Below are positions 55,735 to 63,072 of a stretch of DNA of 64,000 bases, piece after piece. The notes under the pieces are model-generated. The model was not told the DNA's origin. It saw only the letters and a program-made list of their open reading frames with translations, and did no database searches. This DNA comes from a virus: the IMG/VR virus record IMGVR_UViG_3300010885_049703, positions 1 to 64,000 of that record; one strand, written 5' to 3'. Each line of letters opens with the position of its first letter. The first letter of the stretch is position 1. Both the position numbers and the translations under genes were made by a program.

Positions 55735-56690
55735 TGCCAGTGTGTGCTAGTAGTCAGCCAATTGTAATAAGATAAGAATCCTTCAGCAACATCAACTTTG
55801 GGATCATACCCAAAGTCTTGACGAGCAGCATCAATGTTCAGTGATCCACGACTGGGGAAGTCTAGATCACGATCCCCGACTTGAATAGATCCTTGCCCCA
55901 CTATGCTGACAATCATTTCAGCTGCCTGCAACAATGTCACGGAATGACTTTTTGTTATATTATACGTGCGATTCTTTGTTTGGTCAATCAAACTGGCATT
56001 AGCGATACCTTCGGCGGCATCATCAACATAGGTAAAGTCCAAAGTTTCCGCGGCACCATTTACGTTTAACCAGCCGCCACGCAATGCCTGCATCATGAAT
56101 CGTGATATAACACGGTCTTCAACATCCAACGGTCCATATACCGCACTGGGACGAATGATGGTGTAATCAAAACAGCCGCGTCGCTGGTAATCTTTTACTA
56201 GAGCCTCGCCGGCAAGTTTCATTATACCATATTGTCCTTGTGGGCGACATATAGCATCTTCACGCACATCATCTCGGAAATCACCGTAGACCATTGAGCT
56301 TGATATGTACACAAAACGTTTGACACTGTGTGCATTCGCGCTTTCCAGCATGTTGATCAGTCCTTCAATCATCACCTTTGCTCCCAATCCAGGATTGGCA
56401 TTTACTACTTTTTGTCGGGGAAAGCTGGCCATGTGTATTACAACATCAGGCTGTTCGCCCGCAATGATGCTGTTGACTGCAGCCGCATCTGCAATGTCGT
56501 TGGTATAGCAACGTACTGATAGTGGAAATTTTACTCGACGCTGTTGTATCAAGTAGTCAAGTTCTTGTTGTGGGATGACACCATAGTTGGTGAGATTGTC
56601 AATAACTGCTACATCGTGCCCAAGGCGTGTTAGATGAAGCACGGTATTGTGCCCAATTAATCCAAGCCCACCTGTGATCAATACTTTCAT
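55731..56690 (-). CDS. NAD-dependent epimerase/dehydratase (copy 2)
   Basis: I start at the ATG overlapping the stop of the preceding small gene (ATGA), giving 319 residues. It has MKVLITGGLGLIGHNTVLHL as the NAD(P)-binding motif, VYISSSMVYGDFRDD with the catalytic Ser, and YGIMKLAGEALVKDY with Tyr-x-x-x-Lys. The C-terminus ends FGYDPKVDVAEGFLSYYNW, typical of nucleotide-sugar epimerases. It is distantly related to the epimerase at 52743, and both may act on the same sugar or in series. Confidence 0.8.
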   Translation of the reverse strand: MKVLITGGLGLIGHNTVLHLTRLGHDVAVIDNLTNYGVIPQQELDYLIQQRRVKFPLSVRCYTNDIADAAAVNSIIAGEQPDVVIHMASFPRQKVVNANPGLGAKVMIEGLINMLESANAHSVKRFVYISSSMVYGDFRDDVREDAICRPQGQYGIMKLAGEALVKDYQRRGCFDYTIIRPSAVYGPLDVEDRVISRFMMQALRGGWLNVNGAAETLDFTYVDDAAEGIANASLIDQTKNRTYNITKSHSVTLLQAAEMIVSIVGQGSIQVGDRDLDFPSRGSLNIDAARQDFGYDPKVDVAEGFLSYYNWLTTSTHWQ

Positions 56691-57013
56691 TGCGACCACT
56701 TTAATTTAAAGAATGTATAGTTTTGTTCACTCATCTCGCCTTCCAAGGCAATTTTGTATCCAAGTGATATTGGATCAGCCAAAGTATGAAAGTAGATGTC
56801 GCCTTCGCAGTGTTCCGTACACCACTGACCTTTTTCCGTCTGTTGCCATTCTTGAATTGTGAATGATGCATAAAGCATGGGATCTTCAACATCACCGACT
56901 GTAAAATTATGCAACATAACTTTTTGTGTCTGCATGTATGACCTGGGATTGTTATGAAATTTAAATCGTTCCGGAAGCTGGCCAGGCCAAGTTTTACTAA
57001 AAGTGATTGCCAT
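56687..57013 (-). CDS. 108-residue small protein (FKLKWSQ type)
   Basis: The product starts MAITFSKTWPGQLPERFKFH and ends QNYTFFKLKWSQ, sharing its end with the two microproteins downstream. It has a Trp- and Glu-rich middle (FTIQEWQQTEKGQWCTEH). It overlaps the ThyX gene by 17 bases at its start and the epimerase by four bases at its end. It is a compact soluble protein of unknown function. Its size is closest to a single small domain. Confidence 0.6.
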   Translation of the reverse strand: MAITFSKTWPGQLPERFKFHNNPRSYMQTQKVMLHNFTVGDVEDPMLYASFTIQEWQQTEKGQWCTEHCEGDIYFHTLADPISLGYKIALEGEMSEQNYTFFKLKWSQ

Positions 57014-57674
57014 TAACTAACTCCGCAGCCATTGGAAATATTTTTGCAATTACATTGGCGCAGGCCACAGCAACTTCTTGATGTTCTTTTTGTGTGCCGT
57101 TGCCACTGCGCAGTTCAATAAAATGTATCCAACTACGCAAAGTGCCATTCATGTACAGTCGACTTTCCATGATACCTTCGGGCAACACTGCACGAGCTTG
57201 TTCTTTGGCAATGCCATTGTCAACTGCCCACTTATACGCTTCGCGACTGGCAGCTATCACATTCATTTGACGAATCTTCCATTCGTGTTCAAGTTCTTGG
57301 TCATCAGTTTCAATGCTGTTTTGACGATTCTTGGTATCTTGCAGTCGTGCATCACGCAACACAAAGTTTAGATCCTTTGTGGGATCGGCGTAACGTTGCG
57401 AGAACTCTTGGAAACTAAAACTACGATGACGTAAGATCTGTCGAGCAATGTCTCTTGTAGTGGTAATTTCTATACAAGCACTGACCATCTCAAGTGGACT
57501 CCAGTGTTGGTGCTTGATCAAATAGCGTATGAGTTTTTCGCTTGACTCAGTGTTGAGTTGATTACTGGGGTTACTGACACGAGCGCAATAGGCAATAAGT
57601 TCTTGAGCATCACCTATACCTAGCCCAGTTAGTTCAGCCGTGGGCTCGCTAGAAGAAATCAGTCTGACGTTCAT
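56997..57674 (-). CDS. thyX: flavin-dependent thymidylate synthase
   Basis: The 225-residue product has the ThyX signature: RHRSFSFQEFSQR at residues 82-94 (R-H-R-x7-S-x-R), and RAVLPEGIMESRLYMNG and RSWIHFIELRSGNGTQKEHQE near the C-terminus. ThyX makes dTMP from dUMP with FAD, NADPH and methylene-tetrahydrofolate, and many large phages carry it to supply DNA synthesis. Length is normal for the family. The gene ends within the sugar-related minus operon but is a standard replication-related gene, so it may mark the border between accessory and core genes. Confidence 0.88.
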   Translation of the reverse strand: MNVRLISSSEPTAELTGLGIGDAQELIAYCARVSNPSNQLNTESSEKLIRYLIKHQHWSPLEMVSACIEITTTRDIARQILRHRSFSFQEFSQRYADPTKDLNFVLRDARLQDTKNRQNSIETDDQELEHEWKIRQMNVIAASREAYKWAVDNGIAKEQARAVLPEGIMESRLYMNGTLRSWIHFIELRSGNGTQKEHQEVAVACANVIAKIFPMAAELVNGNHF

Positions 57675-57980
57675 TTATAGGCCGCTTAAAATTTTGTTGG
57701 TTTCGGGTTGCACCAGCTCGGCCACAGCATTGACGTCAAGCACAAATTCAATATCTTGTACTTCGTCGCCAAGCTCGGCTAGTTGGCGGGTTATGAGAAT
57801 TTCAATTTCTTCTAACTCAAGGCCTTGTTTCTTCAGCGTGTGAAAGTTAATAGTTTTCTGACGCCGGCCTTCTATTTTGATTATAACTTTTTTGATACAT
57901 TCAAGGGGAACAGCAGTTTTTTCATCAATACCTGAAATTATGTGTTCCCACTTCTCGAGAAAATCATCACTGAGCTTCAT
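57675..57980 (-). CDS. conserved small protein of unknown function
   Basis: I chose MKLSDDFLEKWEHIISGIDE as the start (101 residues), since the longer frame reads through the preceding gene. It has PLECIKKVIIKIEGRRQKTI, FHTLKKQGLELEEIEILITR and DIEFVLDVNAVAELVQPETN. It is all-helical in character and has no catalytic motif. I recall close relatives in marine T4-like phages, without a known function. It overlaps the gene upstream by 14 bases and lies directly before ThyX. Confidence 0.65.
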   Translation of the reverse strand: MKLSDDFLEKWEHIISGIDEKTAVPLECIKKVIIKIEGRRQKTINFHTLKKQGLELEEIEILITRQLAELGDEVQDIEFVLDVNAVAELVQPETNKILSGL

Positions 57981-58698
57981 GTGCGGCGGTTGCTTTCTTT
58001 GGACGACCACGTGTCTTGGCTGCCGCAGTTGACACGGGTGCGGTTGATTCACGAACAACAGCCTTGGGATTTGCTTTTGGGTTCATACGTGCAGCTTCTT
58101 TTTTCATGCGAGCTGCTTCAGCAATCAATCCTTTGGCTTCAATTTCCATGCGCTTGGCCTGTACCAACATATTGTCGGCAATGTCATTGTCATTAAGATA
58201 TGAACTGGTACTGGCTTGAGAACTAGGCGGAGGTGGTGCTCCTAACTCTCGACCAGCTTTGTATTCTGCTTCGGCTGCACGTTTAGTCGGAGCATCTACC
58301 ATTCCGCGATTGGCATCTACCTCGGCTAGTTTTCTACTAGCACCTTCGCCAAGCTTCATTTCGGCTAAAATCTTGTTGAGTTCGTCAAGTCTGATTGTAT
58401 TGCCAGTGCTGGGAGTCATAATCACTTGCCCAGTATTGACTTTTTTCATCATGCTTTCACGATGCAACGTCTCAAGAATGTTTCTACCATCGGGCAAAAG
58501 ATTACGATGTAATGCATCAGCAAATTCTTCGGCTTGTTGACCTACATCACTTTCCAATACTTTCATGATAGAATCATGCCAGTGTGCTGGCAATGTGTCG
58601 GGATAAATGACCAAACACATATGATCCATTCCCGGAATGGTTCTAAATATCACAGCGACCTTGCGATCGTTGTGTTTTCCAATATGCTTTAAAAACAT
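57967..58698 (-). CDS. conserved phage protein with C-terminal AT-hook-like motif
   Basis: The 243-residue product begins MFLKHIGKHNDRKVAVIFRT. Its first 110 residues are compact, with GMDHMCLVIYPDTLPAHWHD and ALHRNLLPDGRNILETLHRE. Residues about 120-190 are Ala/Glu-rich and helical. The C-terminus is Ala/Lys-rich and holds KTRGRPKK, an AT-hook-like motif that could bind DNA in the minor groove. The family occurs in T4-like phages in my memory, with no known role. It overlaps the next gene by 14 bases. Strong AGGAGAAT precedes its start. Confidence 0.6.
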   Translation of the reverse strand: MFLKHIGKHNDRKVAVIFRTIPGMDHMCLVIYPDTLPAHWHDSIMKVLESDVGQQAEEFADALHRNLLPDGRNILETLHRESMMKKVNTGQVIMTPSTGNTIRLDELNKILAEMKLGEGASRKLAEVDANRGMVDAPTKRAAEAEYKAGRELGAPPPPSSQASTSSYLNDNDIADNMLVQAKRMEIEAKGLIAEAARMKKEAARMNPKANPKAVVRESTAPVSTAAAKTRGRPKKATAAHEAQ

Positions 58699-58699
58699 A

Positions 58700-58942
58700 T
58701 TATTCTCCTTGAAGGGCCGTTTCGGGCTCTGGCGGTAGTTCTGTTTGAGTGCTTTCTTGAACTTGTTGCGCTTGTTCTTCGATTGCTTTCAAAAATACAG
58801 AGAGACGATCAAAAACTTCGCCCACTGATTTCATTTCTTCTGCTCGATAAGCGCCACGGCTGCAAGCAACTTCAATGCAGGTCTTCAAACCTACAAGGTC
58901 CGTTACGGTTAAATTGTTGTTGGGGGTAGTAGTAGTATCCAT
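58700..58942 (-). CDS. small conserved protein of unknown function
   Basis: The 80-residue product has NNNLTVTDLVGLKTCIEVAC and RGAYRAEEMKSVGEVFDRLS and ends in a Gln/Glu/Pro-rich tail. It looks like a helical DNA- or protein-binding module but shows no motif. It lies directly before the AT-hook-like gene and after a hairpin terminator. A possible promoter-like ATTAAATA motif lies five bases before the ATG on its strand. It is probably conserved in related phages, in my memory. Confidence 0.6.
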   Translation of the reverse strand: MDTTTTPNNNLTVTDLVGLKTCIEVACSRGAYRAEEMKSVGEVFDRLSVFLKAIEEQAQQVQESTQTELPPEPETALQGE

Positions 58943-58947
58943 GCAAA

Positions 58948-58955
58948 TATTTAAT
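58948..58955 (-). promoter_or_regulatory. possible late-type promoter motif (ATTAAATA)
   Basis: On the minus strand ATTAAATA lies five bases before the ATG of the 80-residue gene. It has the same core as the motif before the structural operon, but the distance to the start is very short. It is a weak call. Confidence 0.25.
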
Positions 58956-58960
58956 CAATA

Positions 58961-58992
58961 AAACACCGCAGATTTTATTTTCTGCGGTGTTT
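58961..58992 (-). terminator. hairpin terminator between the VWA gene and the small gene
   Basis: AAACACCGCAGA and its exact complement form a 12-bp stem with an eight-base AT-rich loop. On the minus strand the stem is followed by TTATT and an A/T-rich tail. It follows the VWA-like gene and could work on both strands. Confidence 0.75.
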
Positions 58993-59004
58993 TGGCAAAA
59001 TTGA

Positions 59005-60285
59005 TCAATGTACTTCGTTTTCTTCGTAATAAGCAAATTGACCCCAGGGTGGGACAATAGTCTTGGTACCGTGTAAAATCCACAGTGTGTCGGCGTAGTT
59101 CTCATCACCCCACGAACCGAATGGATAGCCATCTGTAAACACAATCAAACGTTTGGGTTCAATGTTATTCTCTTTGAGATAACTGAAGATACAGTCAAAG
59201 TCTGTACCACCACCGCCGGATACTTCATAATCTAGCATGGTTTCCATGTTTTCGCTATCATATGTTCTTGAATTGTATACTTCTGTGTCAAACGTAGCAA
59301 TATGAATACGAAACTGTCCAAACTGATTCATGATACCCTGTACCTCGCTGAGAAAATCTTTGAGCATGGATTCGTCAATTGAACCTGAAGCATCTAACAT
59401 CACACAGATATCAATCATCTCATCATTCTTTAATCCGGGCATTACAGCGTCCATGTGCCAGCCCTTGCGACTTGCCCGCATCCAAGTGTAGTCAGATTTA
59501 ATAGTTGATTCCATCTGCATACGCAACAACTCACGCCAGTCCATTTTAGGTTCAGTGAGATTTTGGATAATGCGTTTGACCCCTGCTGGAATGTTGCCGG
59601 CGTCTGATGCCTGTGCTGCGCTCAATACAGCTTCCTTGATTTCGTCGCGAATCTGTTGACGCTCTTCGTCAGTGAGTTTGGGGCGACCCTTGCCATCTTT
59701 GTCGCCTTCGCCTTCGCCTTCGCCTTCGCCTTCACCGTCTAAGTGATCATCAAGCAGTCGATCAATCAGTTGATTGATGTTGATTTTTTCGGCGTTTTCG
59801 TAGAGATGATTGTAGATCTCTTCTGAGCTCATACCATCGTATTTGGTGTCAAACAAACATGGCACTGAAGTAATCTTTTCACCAACACGATGTCGCACAA
59901 GATCGCCATTGACAGCATAGTCATTGGCTACATTCCACAATTGTGCATCTCGGCTCATGCGACGACCAAAGTGATCATACACCACATGCAATACTTCATG
60001 TCCAAACAAGAATTCAAGTTCTTTGGGCTGCAGCATTTTAACAAAACGACTATTGTAATAAAAGTTTCTGCCGTCTGTGGCTGCAGTTGAACACCACTCG
60101 TCGGCATTGACAAGTTTCAATCGTGTTGCAAGATTGCCAAAGAAACTAGACTTCAACAATAGTCCAACACGAGCAGTGATCAATTGCTCTCTCACCTCTC
60201 GATCAATCTTAGGATCCGTGGGACCAATTAAGTCAGCGAATTTCTTTGCTAACTCTTTTGTGTTTTCTGTTGTGCCTTTACTCAT
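59005..60285 (-). CDS. VWA-like protein with zinc-metallopeptidase motif
   Basis: The 426-residue product has HEVLHVVYDH at 96-105 (HExxH type) in its N-terminal half. Its C-terminal half holds VWA-like MIDAS residues in LDASGSIDES (297-301) and SGGGGTDFD further on. A Gly-Glu repeat and a charged linker lie at 183-200. This order matches the DUF2201/VWA-like partner proteins of MoxR-type AAA ATPases. An ATPase of that type lies at 61456. Such pairs remodel or mature protein complexes. The upstream promoter TTGACC-17-TATAAT and ribosome site AAGGAG are strong. Whether it is a true peptidase is unknown. Confidence 0.72.
   Translation of the reverse strand: MSKGTTENTKELAKKFADLIGPTDPKIDREVREQLITARVGLLLKSSFFGNLATRLKLVNADEWCSTAATDGRNFYYNSRFVKMLQPKELEFLFGHEVLHVVYDHFGRRMSRDAQLWNVANDYAVNGDLVRHRVGEKITSVPCLFDTKYDGMSSEEIYNHLYENAEKININQLIDRLLDDHLDGEGEGEGEGEGDKDGKGRPKLTDEERQQIRDEIKEAVLSAAQASDAGNIPAGVKRIIQNLTEPKMDWRELLRMQMESTIKSDYTWMRASRKGWHMDAVMPGLKNDEMIDICVMLDASGSIDESMLKDFLSEVQGIMNQFGQFRIHIATFDTEVYNSRTYDSENMETMLDYEVSGGGGTDFDCIFSYLKENNIEPKRLIVFTDGYPFGSWGDENYADTLWILHGTKTIVPPWGQFAYYEENEVH
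59704..59733 (-). repeat. five GAAGGC hexamer repeats coding for Gly-Glu
   Basis: Five tandem copies of the hexamer lie inside the VWA gene and encode alternating Gly and Glu. Slippage here would change the linker length by two residues per unit and keep the reading frame. Confidence 0.85.
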
Positions 60286-60308
60286 AGTTTCTCCTTCATT
60301 GTTTTATT

Positions 60309-60337
60309 ATTATAACGCAAGTGAGATTATTGGTCAA
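60309..60337 (-). promoter_or_regulatory. sigma70 promoter for the VWA gene
   Basis: On the minus strand TTGACC, 17 bases, TATAAT lies about 24 bases before the ATG and AAGGAG. It shares TTTGACCAATAAT with the promoter at 62985. The -35 overlaps the stop of the small gene before it. Confidence 0.75.
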
Positions 60338-60573
60338 ACGGATTCCAAGTGTTTGAGAGCAAAAATCAACGCATCATTGGGGTCTTTGAACCAATATTCT
60401 AGTGTCCAAGCATCAACGTCGGCATTGTCAGGATTGGCATGCGCAAACCCCCAACGAACACCATATCTACCAAATTCCTGATTACACAGAGCATTGATCC
60501 GCATTACTTCAGTTGAAGTATATGGATTGAATTTCCGTTTGACTTTGGTAGTTTTCACAGTAAATAACTCCAT
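60334..60573 (-). CDS. 79-residue small protein (WFKDP type)
   Basis: The product starts MELFTVKTTKVKRKFNPYTS and ends EYWFKDPNDALIFALKHLESV. The end resembles the aromatic-charged ends of the small proteins at 55349-57013. Its ATG is read from CATG, shared with the divergent amidinotransferase at 60572. The stop overlaps the -35 element of the VWA promoter. No function is known. The frame could be a chance one, but the arrangement and the family-like end support it. Confidence 0.5.
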   Translation of the reverse strand: MELFTVKTTKVKRKFNPYTSTEVMRINALCNQEFGRYGVRWGFAHANPDNADVDAWTLEYWFKDPNDALIFALKHLESV

Positions 60574-61459
60574 GTATTCAATAACAGATCCCTGGGCAAG
60601 ATTGCAACAAGTAATGGTTGGAACTTGTCATACACATCTTAATTTACCTTGGATCATAGATTCTTCCGCTCGTACTGCATTGGAAAAAATTTTACTTGAA
60701 ACTCAAGAAGATCTTGACAGTCTTGCCAATTGGTTAACTCAACAAGGTTGTACGGTTTCAAGACCAAAGGTAGATTCTACTAAGTTAACCAAGCGACCCA
60801 CAATCTCTCCCAGGGATGACATTTTAGTTGTCGACAATCGATTGTTTGTTGATGTTGACACTATCAATGGCAGCAATATTCATTATTTTGGTGACCGTTT
60901 GTGCGTAAGTCGCGATGTTGATCCGGCTGTGGCTGCACGATTGTTTCCTGATTATAAAATTATTAGATTTTATCAAACCGGGCATGTTGATGGTTGGTTC
61001 ACTATTCCAACACCTGGATTGATTGTCAGCGGGATTGATCATCAACGTCCGGACCTTATGAAAATGTTTTATAAAACATACTTTGCCGATCACGAAGTTG
61101 TCTATGTAAGTGAAACATTGGCCAAAGCAGATTGGGGATTGAATCGCACACATCAAACCTGGACCAGTCACGCAGACTCAGCACTGTCAAATTTCTTAGA
61201 TCAATATCTTTCAAGTTGGACCGGAACTCCCGAAGAAACTATATTTGAAATCAATATGTTGATACTAGATCGCCACAATGTGGCGGTGAACTGTATTGAT
61301 GACACAGTGCTCACAGCCTTGCAACGATACAGCGTCACGGCTCACATAGTTCCTTTTAGACATGCTGCGTTTTGGGACTGCGGGATTCACTGTGCCACAG
61401 CAGATCTACAAAGAAAAAGCGAGAGTCCGGAGACCCTCGCATCAACGCACCGCAATTAA
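60572..61459 (+). CDS. amidinotransferase-family enzyme (copy 3)
   Basis: Starting at MYSITDPWARLQQVMVGTCH gives 295 residues. It keeps the family core: DSLANWLTQQGCTVSRPKVD, TGHVDGWF with His138 and Asp140, and DCGIHCATADLQRK with Cys274. It is shorter than the other copies and lacks part of the middle segment (the RVGRD region). It lies alone on the plus strand between the VWA and AAA genes, which otherwise look like a pair. The ATG overlaps the divergent 79-residue gene and the stop overlaps the ATPase stop (TTAA). Amidino transfer is likely. Confidence 0.72.
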   Translation: MYSITDPWARLQQVMVGTCHTHLNLPWIIDSSARTALEKILLETQEDLDSLANWLTQQGCTVSRPKVDSTKLTKRPTISPRDDILVVDNRLFVDVDTINGSNIHYFGDRLCVSRDVDPAVAARLFPDYKIIRFYQTGHVDGWFTIPTPGLIVSGIDHQRPDLMKMFYKTYFADHEVVYVSETLAKADWGLNRTHQTWTSHADSALSNFLDQYLSSWTGTPEETIFEINMLILDRHNVAVNCIDDTVLTALQRYSVTAHIVPFRHAAFWDCGIHCATADLQRKSESPETLASTHRN

Positions 61460-62544
61460 CTGGCACTGGCTTGTAGAATGTACTTGCCGTAACGATTGTG
61501 GAACTCGTCAAAGTGAGTAAGTTTAGTGGGTTGGAACGGTAGATTGTACGTAGTCAATGCAATACGTGCGCCCATGACAACCAACTCAGTTTCAAAATTA
61601 TCCATCATGTAGCGGAAGAAGCAATCAGCCATGGCATGGAATTTCTTATCTTCGGCTTTGTTTTCAACTGCATCCTTGAGCTCGTAACACATTGAAATCA
61701 CCAAGGAATACATTGCCGACACTTCTTTGACATCAAGTGTAGTGACCTTGCCACTAAGGATATCTTCGGGCTTGGGCATGCGACCTGCAATTTTGCGGTG
61801 TGCTGCAAATTTAACAGCAAGGCCTTCGCCAATGGTGCCAGAAATCAAATTGGTCAAAGTTTCAACGTCAGTGTCGTCGTCGTGTAACAGTTCGCTAACA
61901 AAGGTCCAAGTACGTGGTGTAGCAAAGGCACGTGAGCTAGACTTGGCATCAAAGTCATACAAGTCTTGTTTGGCAAAACTCAAATAACCCACAACATCTT
62001 TGTGAATCTTGTTGTTGGTGGCCCACTCTTGCCAATTAGAAAAGTCAACTTTGATCTCTTGGTGAATAAAACGATTGGCAAGCGGAGTAGGCATACGGAA
62101 TGTAACACCTTTGTCCGACTCACGGTTACCTGCAGCAACCATAACAACATTGTCTGGCAATACATACTTGCCCACACGACGATTGAGAATCAACTGATAG
62201 GCTGCGGCTTGTACTGCTGGCGCTGCGGAGTTGAGTTCGTCCAGGAACAAAACCACCACAGGATATTGATCTGCTAGTTCTTGACTGGGTAAGTCAATGG
62301 GCGGTGCCCAATCCATCACACCTTTTTCTTTGTTGTAAAACGGAATGCCTCGTATGTCTGTGGGCTCCATCTGCCCCAAACGAAGATCAATCATGAAACC
62401 GTTGAGGTCTTGAGAGATTTCTGCAACTACATCACTCTTGCCAACACCCGGAGGCCCCCAGAGAAAGATGGGACGTTTAACATTGAAGGCTTTGGTGATA
62501 CACTTGCGAACTTGCTTGATTGTTACTGTGCGGGATTCTGACAC
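61456..62544 (-). CDS. MoxR-type AAA+ ATPase
   Basis: The 362-residue product starts at GTG with AAGGAG upstream. Walker A is GPPGVGKS at 30-37 and Walker B is VVLFLDELNSA at about 97-107. Sensor-like NVVMVAAGNRESD and arginine-finger-like segments follow. MoxR-type ATPases act with VWA proteins to assemble or remodel complexes, and a VWA-like protein lies at 59005. The partner is separated by an inserted amidinotransferase. The promoter TTGACA-17-TATAAT is strong. The complex it serves is unknown. Confidence 0.82.
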   Translation of the reverse strand: MSESRTVTIKQVRKCITKAFNVKRPIFLWGPPGVGKSDVVAEISQDLNGFMIDLRLGQMEPTDIRGIPFYNKEKGVMDWAPPIDLPSQELADQYPVVVLFLDELNSAAPAVQAAAYQLILNRRVGKYVLPDNVVMVAAGNRESDKGVTFRMPTPLANRFIHQEIKVDFSNWQEWATNNKIHKDVVGYLSFAKQDLYDFDAKSSSRAFATPRTWTFVSELLHDDDTDVETLTNLISGTIGEGLAVKFAAHRKIAGRMPKPEDILSGKVTTLDVKEVSAMYSLVISMCYELKDAVENKAEDKKFHAMADCFFRYMMDNFETELVVMGARIALTTYNLPFQPTKLTHFDEFHNRYGKYILQASAS

Positions 62545-62575
62545 GAATGTTCTCCTTTTTAACTATTGAACACAT

Positions 62576-62604
62576 ATTATACTAGTTGACGAATTTTGTG
62601 TCAA
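62576..62604 (-). promoter_or_regulatory. consensus sigma70 promoter for the AAA ATPase gene
   Basis: On the minus strand TTGACA, 17 bases, TATAAT is a perfect match to the bacterial housekeeping consensus, about 30 bases before the GTG start. It suggests strong early transcription by host RNA polymerase. Confidence 0.8.
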
Positions 62605-62610
62605 ACAAAA

Positions 62611-62952
62611 TCACATGCCTTCGGGATAATGCAACTCCCATGCCGCGTCGCCTACAACTGAAATCCAATGTTTCTTAGGCAACTTATCAATTATGTCAAA
62701 CGCAACATTCTCTGCGTAAAAATCGTATTCATGAATCACTTTTTTAGCCAGCAATCTAGCGATGGCTGCATCAAACTTTTCGCGAACTACAGAATCCGCA
62801 ACAGTACGAGCAATTGCATCTTTTTTAACAATACCCACTGCTCTCCATTCTGCAGTAGTAAAGTCGCCTTCGCGTCCACTCCACATTTCGCGGCATACTG
62901 ATTCAAATTTTGGGATACGCACATTTACGGTTACAGTTTTAGCAATACGCAT
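62611..62952 (-). CDS. 113-residue protein of unknown function
   Basis: The product begins MRIAKTVTVNVRIPKFESVC and has WRAVGIVKKDAIARTVADSV and FDAAIARLLAKKVIHEYDFY. It is alpha/beta in character with no known motif. The start has AAGGAG upstream and a strong sigma70-like promoter. It lies between terminators and promoters in its own unit, so it is probably an early gene. Function is unknown. Confidence 0.6.
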   Translation of the reverse strand: MRIAKTVTVNVRIPKFESVCREMWSGREGDFTTAEWRAVGIVKKDAIARTVADSVVREKFDAAIARLLAKKVIHEYDFYAENVAFDIIDKLPKKHWISVVGDAAWELHYPEGM

Positions 62953-62984
62953 TTGATTCGCTCCTTATTAACTACTATACATCT

Positions 62985-63013
62985 ATTATAGCAAATGGAG
63001 TATTATTGGTCAA
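62985..63013 (-). promoter_or_regulatory. sigma70 promoter for the 113-residue gene
   Basis: On the minus strand TTGACC, 17 bases, TATAAT lies about 32 bases before the ATG. It shares the 13-base start TTTGACCAATAAT with the VWA promoter, so the two may have a common origin. Confidence 0.78.
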
Positions 63014-63018
63014 ATAGA

Positions 63019-63047
63019 AAAAAGCCCTTGATTTACAAGGGCTTTTT
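63019..63047 (-). terminator. hairpin terminator
   Basis: AAAAAGCCCTTG and its complement form a 12-bp stem with a five-base loop, with T-rich ends on both strands. On the minus strand it follows the 79-residue gene and precedes the promoter of the 113-residue gene. Confidence 0.8.
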
Positions 63048-63072
63048 GGTTGCTGCTTTGCTAACAATGTTG

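Noticed and set aside
59704-59733. tandem repeat as a possible CRISPR array
   Set aside because: The repeats are six bases long, have no spacers and encode a Gly-Glu linker in frame.
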